From: Verrucomicrobiota bacterium
Lineage (GTDB): Bacteria > Verrucomicrobiota > Verrucomicrobiia > Verrucomicrobiales > Verrucomicrobiaceae
DNA length: 33,662 nucleotides
NCBI GenBank assembly: GCA_963204975.1
Contig: CAUJJC010000274.1
Coordinates: forward strand, 1 to 33,662
Direction of reading: 5' to 3'
Shown one piece after another: positions 30,580 through 33,662 of the stretch. Position 1 is the stretch's first letter, and each line of letters begins with the position of its first letter. A program made the position numbers and the translations under genes. The notes below the pieces were generated by a model that worked only from the letters and a program-made list of their open reading frames with translations, did no database searches and had not been told where the DNA came from.

Positions 30580-33500
30580 TCGAATCGGAACAGGTAGTGG
30601 AACATGGCGCGGAAGCCGCCGTTTTTGTCGGTGCTGCCGACGACCTTCATCTTGCGGTTGAACTCATAGATGCCAGTCACGCCGCCGAGCTGGCCGTCTT
30701 CGGAGCGCTCCTGCACGAGGAAGCGCGACTCGCTTTCTTTCTCGCCAGGTTTCAGCGGCTTGGACTTCGAGACGAACGCACGGCGATACGCCTCGCGCAC
30801 CGCGAAGAGCAACGCGCGACCGGCCAGATCGCCGCCACCTTTCTTCAAGCCGGAGGTCGTGGCACCAGTCGCGAGCAGCGTGGCGATCTCGCCTTCGGGC
30901 AGCGGCGGTGTCGAGTTGAAGTGAATCTTCGGATCGAGCGCGCGACCGTAGCCACGCAGCACCACGTCATACACATCCACGGTCGATTCGGCCATGAGTT
31001 CGAGCGTGGGATCGAGTGGCTTGTCTTCAGTGAGCGCGACCACGCCTTTGCGGATATGCAGAGTGGCGAAGGGCAGGTTCAGCCGCGCTTGTTCCAGACT
31101 GACTTCGCCGGTCACGATGGGCGTCGCTCCGTTGCCGCCGACCTTGAGATCGATCTTGGTGCCGCCGTTCATCACGTTGCCGAGCAGACGAATGTTATCC
31201 TTCGTCTTGATGCCCAGGTCGAAGGTCCAGTCCTTCAGCATCGGTGGCAAAGGCGAGGCGTTGGGCTCCTTCGATGGCTTGCTGGCCTGGGCGTCGGGCA
31301 GCGGCGGCAAGTCGTTCATCATCTGCGAAAGCGGCAGGAAGTTCACTTCCTTGAACACGCGACCGCGCGTGAGTCCAGCGGTGCCGGTGACGCTGGCTTT
31401 CGTCGGAACGCCTTTGCAGGCGATGTCCGCATCGGTGCGCAGCGACATGCCTTCGTTGCGCACGACGAGCAGATCGCGAGCCTTTAATGCGACATCGAAC
31501 GCGGGTTGCTTCAGGTCCTTGAGATCGCACGAGCCGCTGACATCGACTTCACCACCCGCCGCCATCGCGTGCAGCGTCTCCAGCTTCACCGTGGTGCCAT
31601 CGCCGGTGATGCGCGCCTTCAAGTTCTTCACCAAAGGCAGATCAGGATCACGCGGCGTGACCGCAGGCACATTGAGCTGCACCACGCCGCTGACGTGCGG
31701 TGCGCGAGCGGTGCCATCGGCTTTGAGATCAATGCTGGCCGTGCCTTTCAACTCCTGCAGCATCGGCACCATCGGCTTCACGAAGTCGAGCGAGCGCTGG
31801 TCGAGCTTCACCTCGGCGGTGAAAGGCAGGTCCATCGCGGTGTCGGGCTTCTCGAGCAGCGGCATCGTTTGCACCTTGGCGTTCACGCTGACGTTGAGCG
31901 GCTCGATGGGCTTCACGTCGGCGACGAGTGCGGTGTGCAGTTGCTCGTCCTTGAGGTCGATGTTGAGTGAGACCTTGCCCACGTCGGTGGTGAGCGTGCG
32001 CGGCAGATGCAGCTCGTTCATGAGCACCTCAATCTTCGCTTCCGGCTTCGAGAGCGGGCCGTCGATGGCGAGGTTCAGTGTCGCTGCACCGGCCACGTCT
32101 TCGGGCAGCTTCGCGTTCGCGATCTCCGCGAGTTGATGCAGCATCAGCGGGTGCGGCATGGCGAGCGCGATGTGCATCGGCTTCGCTGCATCCACCGGCA
32201 CCGGCTTGGCCTGAAGATCGAGCGGCACCTGCACCACGCCATTGATCAGATCGTGGATGTCGTGCTTCGCGTGGTTGATCGTGAGGTCGATCGCGGTCTT
32301 GCTGACCTTGCCTTTCAAGTCGGCAGACCAGGGACCAAAGCTGGCCGTGAGCGAGCTGAAGGTGGCGCTCTCGAGATCGTGCGTGAGTTCGGTTTGCAGT
32401 TCGATCTTCTCAGGCCGGTCGGGCAGACGCAGGTCCAGCAGGATCAGCTTCGTCTGACCGCTGACCGCGAGTGCGGGCTTGAGCTTGCCTTGGCCTGACC
32501 AGTCGATGTGCAGCAGTCCCTGGGTGATTGGCTTCTGCCCGAGCGCATCGAACCACGGCTTCAATGCGGGAAAAGCGGCGAAGTGCAGTTGCAGCTTGCC
32601 ATCAAAGGCCTGATCTCCGGCGAGCGCAAAGCTGCCCGTGGCATTGAGTTGATTGCCGCCGGGCTCGAGCTGGATGAGCGAGCGCGTCAGCTTGGCGATG
32701 CCATTCTCCAGCGACCATTCGGCATGAAGCGAGTCGCACGGTGCTTGCTTCCAAGTGATGGCTTTCACGTCGAGCGTGCCGAGGCCTTTCGCTTCGTCGA
32801 ATTTCTGCGCCTTAATCTGCGCGAGATCGAACAACAGCGAGCCGTCGGCCTTCACCTCGCCCGTGGTGATGTCGGGCGGCAGCGCGAGCTTGAGCGACTT
32901 CGCGAGTTCATCGGGTCGCGGCAGCACGAGCTTCCATTGCGCGCGGCTCTGCTTGCCTGCGGCCATGCTCACGTTGCCGGTCGCATCGAGCTGGCCATCG
33001 CCTGCGGTGGCGAGCGCTTTCACATCGAAGCTGATCGCGTTGAGGTCGCCCGTGGCATTCAGGTTGAGCGACTTGAGCAGGTGATCATCAACGCCGAGGC
33101 CAAGGCCTTTGAGCGTGGCGCTGAAGTTTTCGAGTGATTGATCTTTGAGCGAAGCCGAGCCGCTTCCGTCGATGCTACCGCTGAGCTTGATTGGCAGTCC
33201 GGCGATCTTGTTGAGCGCGGGCGCAGCGAGTTTCCACTGCGCGCTCATCGCTGCGTGCGCGAAGTCTTTCCACTCGGCGGGCGCGGCGGCCTGCGCGCTG
33301 AGTTCGACACGGTTGCCTGCGGCTTCAGCGGTGAGCGGCGCGATGCTGAGCTGGCCGTCCTTCAATGTGGTCGTGAGCGTGACGCGGTCGCCTCGGTAGT
33401 CTTTGAAGGCGAGACCGGTGACGAGCATTTCGATGCTGGCATTGAGATGGCGAGGGTGCAGCGGATCGCCTTTGGCAACGATGTGCAGCTTATCGAGCTT

Positions 33501-33662
33501 TGCCTTCGCGGGCGGTAAGTCCTTCACCCAGCGCGCGGCATCGGCTTCGGTGATGTTGGCGATGTCGATGGTCGCCTCGGTGACGAAGGTCTTGAGGTTC
33601 GCCGTCGCCTTCACGTCGATGGTGGCCTGGCCGCTGCGGATGGTGGTGTCGGCGGCGATCTC
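30576..33662 (-). CDS. tamB: TamB/AsmA-like translocation and assembly protein (N-terminus cut by window edge)
   Basis: A very long, beta-repetitive periplasmic protein. The frame is open to the right edge, so at least 1029 residues are present and the N-terminal membrane anchor lies outside. The bulk consists of AsmA/TamB-type beta repeats (alternating LNATGDLNA, VSGSCDLKD, LKGKVSKTAIDLTI). The C-terminal 200 residues are the TamB (DUF490) domain: FDLGIKTKDNIRLLGN, VTGEVSLEQARLNLPFATLHIRKGVVAL, DPKIHFNSTPPLPEGEIATLLATG, and a final barrel-like FRAMFHYLFRFE. Such proteins form a hydrophobic groove from inner to outer membrane, moving phospholipid or assisting autotransporters. It overlaps TamA by 4 bp. 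The window shows no start codon for it; the GTG at 33614 is internal. Confidence 0.92.
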   Translation of the reverse strand, partial: EIAADTTIRSGQATIDVKATANLKTFVTEATIDIANITEADAARWVKDLPPAKAKLDKLHIVAKGDPLHPRHLNASIEMLVTGLAFKDYRGDRVTLTTTLKDGQLSIAPLTAEAAGNRVELSAQAAAPAEWKDFAHAAMSAQWKLAAPALNKIAGLPIKLSGSIDGSGSASLKDQSLENFSATLKGLGLGVDDHLLKSLNLNATGDLNAISFDVKALATAGDGQLDATGNVSMAAGKQSRAQWKLVLPRPDELAKSLKLALPPDITTGEVKADGSLLFDLAQIKAQKFDEAKGLGTLDVKAITWKQAPCDSLHAEWSLENGIAKLTRSLIQLEPGGNQLNATGSFALAGDQAFDGKLQLHFAAFPALKPWFDALGQKPITQGLLHIDWSGQGKLKPALAVSGQTKLILLDLRLPDRPEKIELQTELTHDLESATFSSLTASFGPWSADLKGKVSKTAIDLTINHAKHDIHDLINGVVQVPLDLQAKPVPVDAAKPMHIALAMPHPLMLHQLAEIANAKLPEDVAGAATLNLAIDGPLSKPEAKIEVLMNELHLPRTLTTDVGKVSLNIDLKDEQLHTALVADVKPIEPLNVSVNAKVQTMPLLEKPDTAMDLPFTAEVKLDQRSLDFVKPMVPMLQELKGTASIDLKADGTARAPHVSGVVQLNVPAVTPRDPDLPLVKNLKARITGDGTTVKLETLHAMAAGGEVDVSGSCDLKDLKQPAFDVALKARDLLVVRNEGMSLRTDADIACKGVPTKASVTGTAGLTRGRVFKEVNFLPLSQMMNDLPPLPDAQASKPSKEPNASPLPPMLKDWTFDLGIKTKDNIRLLGNVMNGGTKIDLKVGGNGATPIVTGEVSLEQARLNLPFATLHIRKGVVALTEDKPLDPTLELMAESTVDVYDVVLRGYGRALDPKIHFNSTPPLPEGEIATLLATGATTSGLKKGGGDLAGRALLFAVREAYRRAFVSKSKPLKPGEKESESRFLVQERSEDGQLGGVTGIYEFNRKMKVVGSTDKNGGFRAMFHYLFRFE

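Noticed and set aside
30525-31487. 320-codon plus-strand frame over the TamB/TamA junction
   Set aside because: Antisense to the well-matched TamB C-terminal domain; no independent support.
33612-33614. GTG as the start of the TamB-like gene
   Set aside because: The frame stays open to the window edge with TamB-like sequence continuing upstream, so this is an internal codon.
1-33662. CRISPR array, transposase, prophage, restriction or toxin-antitoxin module
   Set aside because: No spaced direct repeats, no recognisable mobile-element protein and no toxin pair were seen on either strand.

Overview
The window looks like chromosomal DNA of a Verrucomicrobiota bacterium, probably from the Verrucomicrobiales (Prosthecobacter-like). 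This is inferred from gene content and not from any search. The pointers are a Pkn-type serine/threonine kinase with a membrane anchor, a secreted sialidase, a formylglycine-type sulfatase, a GH32-like hydrolase, a beta-propeller/HEAT/c-type-haem protein of the kind expanded in Planctomycetes and Verrucomicrobia, a secreted PQQ-like propeller, and a large secreted protease with the C-terminal module common in these bacteria. DNA is GC-rich with strong third-position bias, so many long open frames on the opposite strand are shadows. Recognisable Shine-Dalgarno sequences are almost absent.

Layout. 1-1101 (-): 5' part of a kinase gene running off the left edge. 1264-3368 (+): sialidase, then, overlapping by 4 bp, an unrecognised 297-residue protein with mosaic base composition. 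3369-3769: no convincing gene. 3770-3845 (-): tRNA-Ala(CGC). 4037-7501 (+): kexin-like S8 protease with P domain and repeated beta modules. 7559-10504 (-): a five-gene ECF42-type sigma factor cluster (YCII-like, DUF1428-like, SRPBCC/AHSA1, TfoX N-domain, sigma factor). 10651-12096 (-): sulfatase. 12241-16484 (+): YjbR-like protein, GH32-like hydrolase and the propeller/HEAT/haem protein. 16491-17756 (-): PQQ-like propeller. 17893-20229 (+): Gfo/Idh/MocA oxidoreductase and MFS transporter.

From 20236 to the right edge all genes are on the minus strand, in transcription order: TamB (partial), TamA, tricorn-like protease, HAD phosphatase, OB/HD exoribonuclease-like protein, RlmD-like rRNA methyltransferase, a short NagA-like deacetylase, and an ArsR-HTH/methyltransferase fusion. 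Gaps are -4 to 72 bp, so parts of this may be one operon.

How the genes may work together: sialidase, sulfatase, GH32-like hydrolase, oxidoreductase, MFS carrier and NagA-like enzyme fit a life on sulfated or sialylated glycans (inference). TamA/TamB serve outer-membrane assembly. The sigma cluster is a self-contained regulatory unit whose signal is unknown. I saw no phage, transposase, CRISPR array or toxin system; the nearest thing to an undescribed element is the mosaic gene behind the sialidase, together with the tRNA-flanking region.
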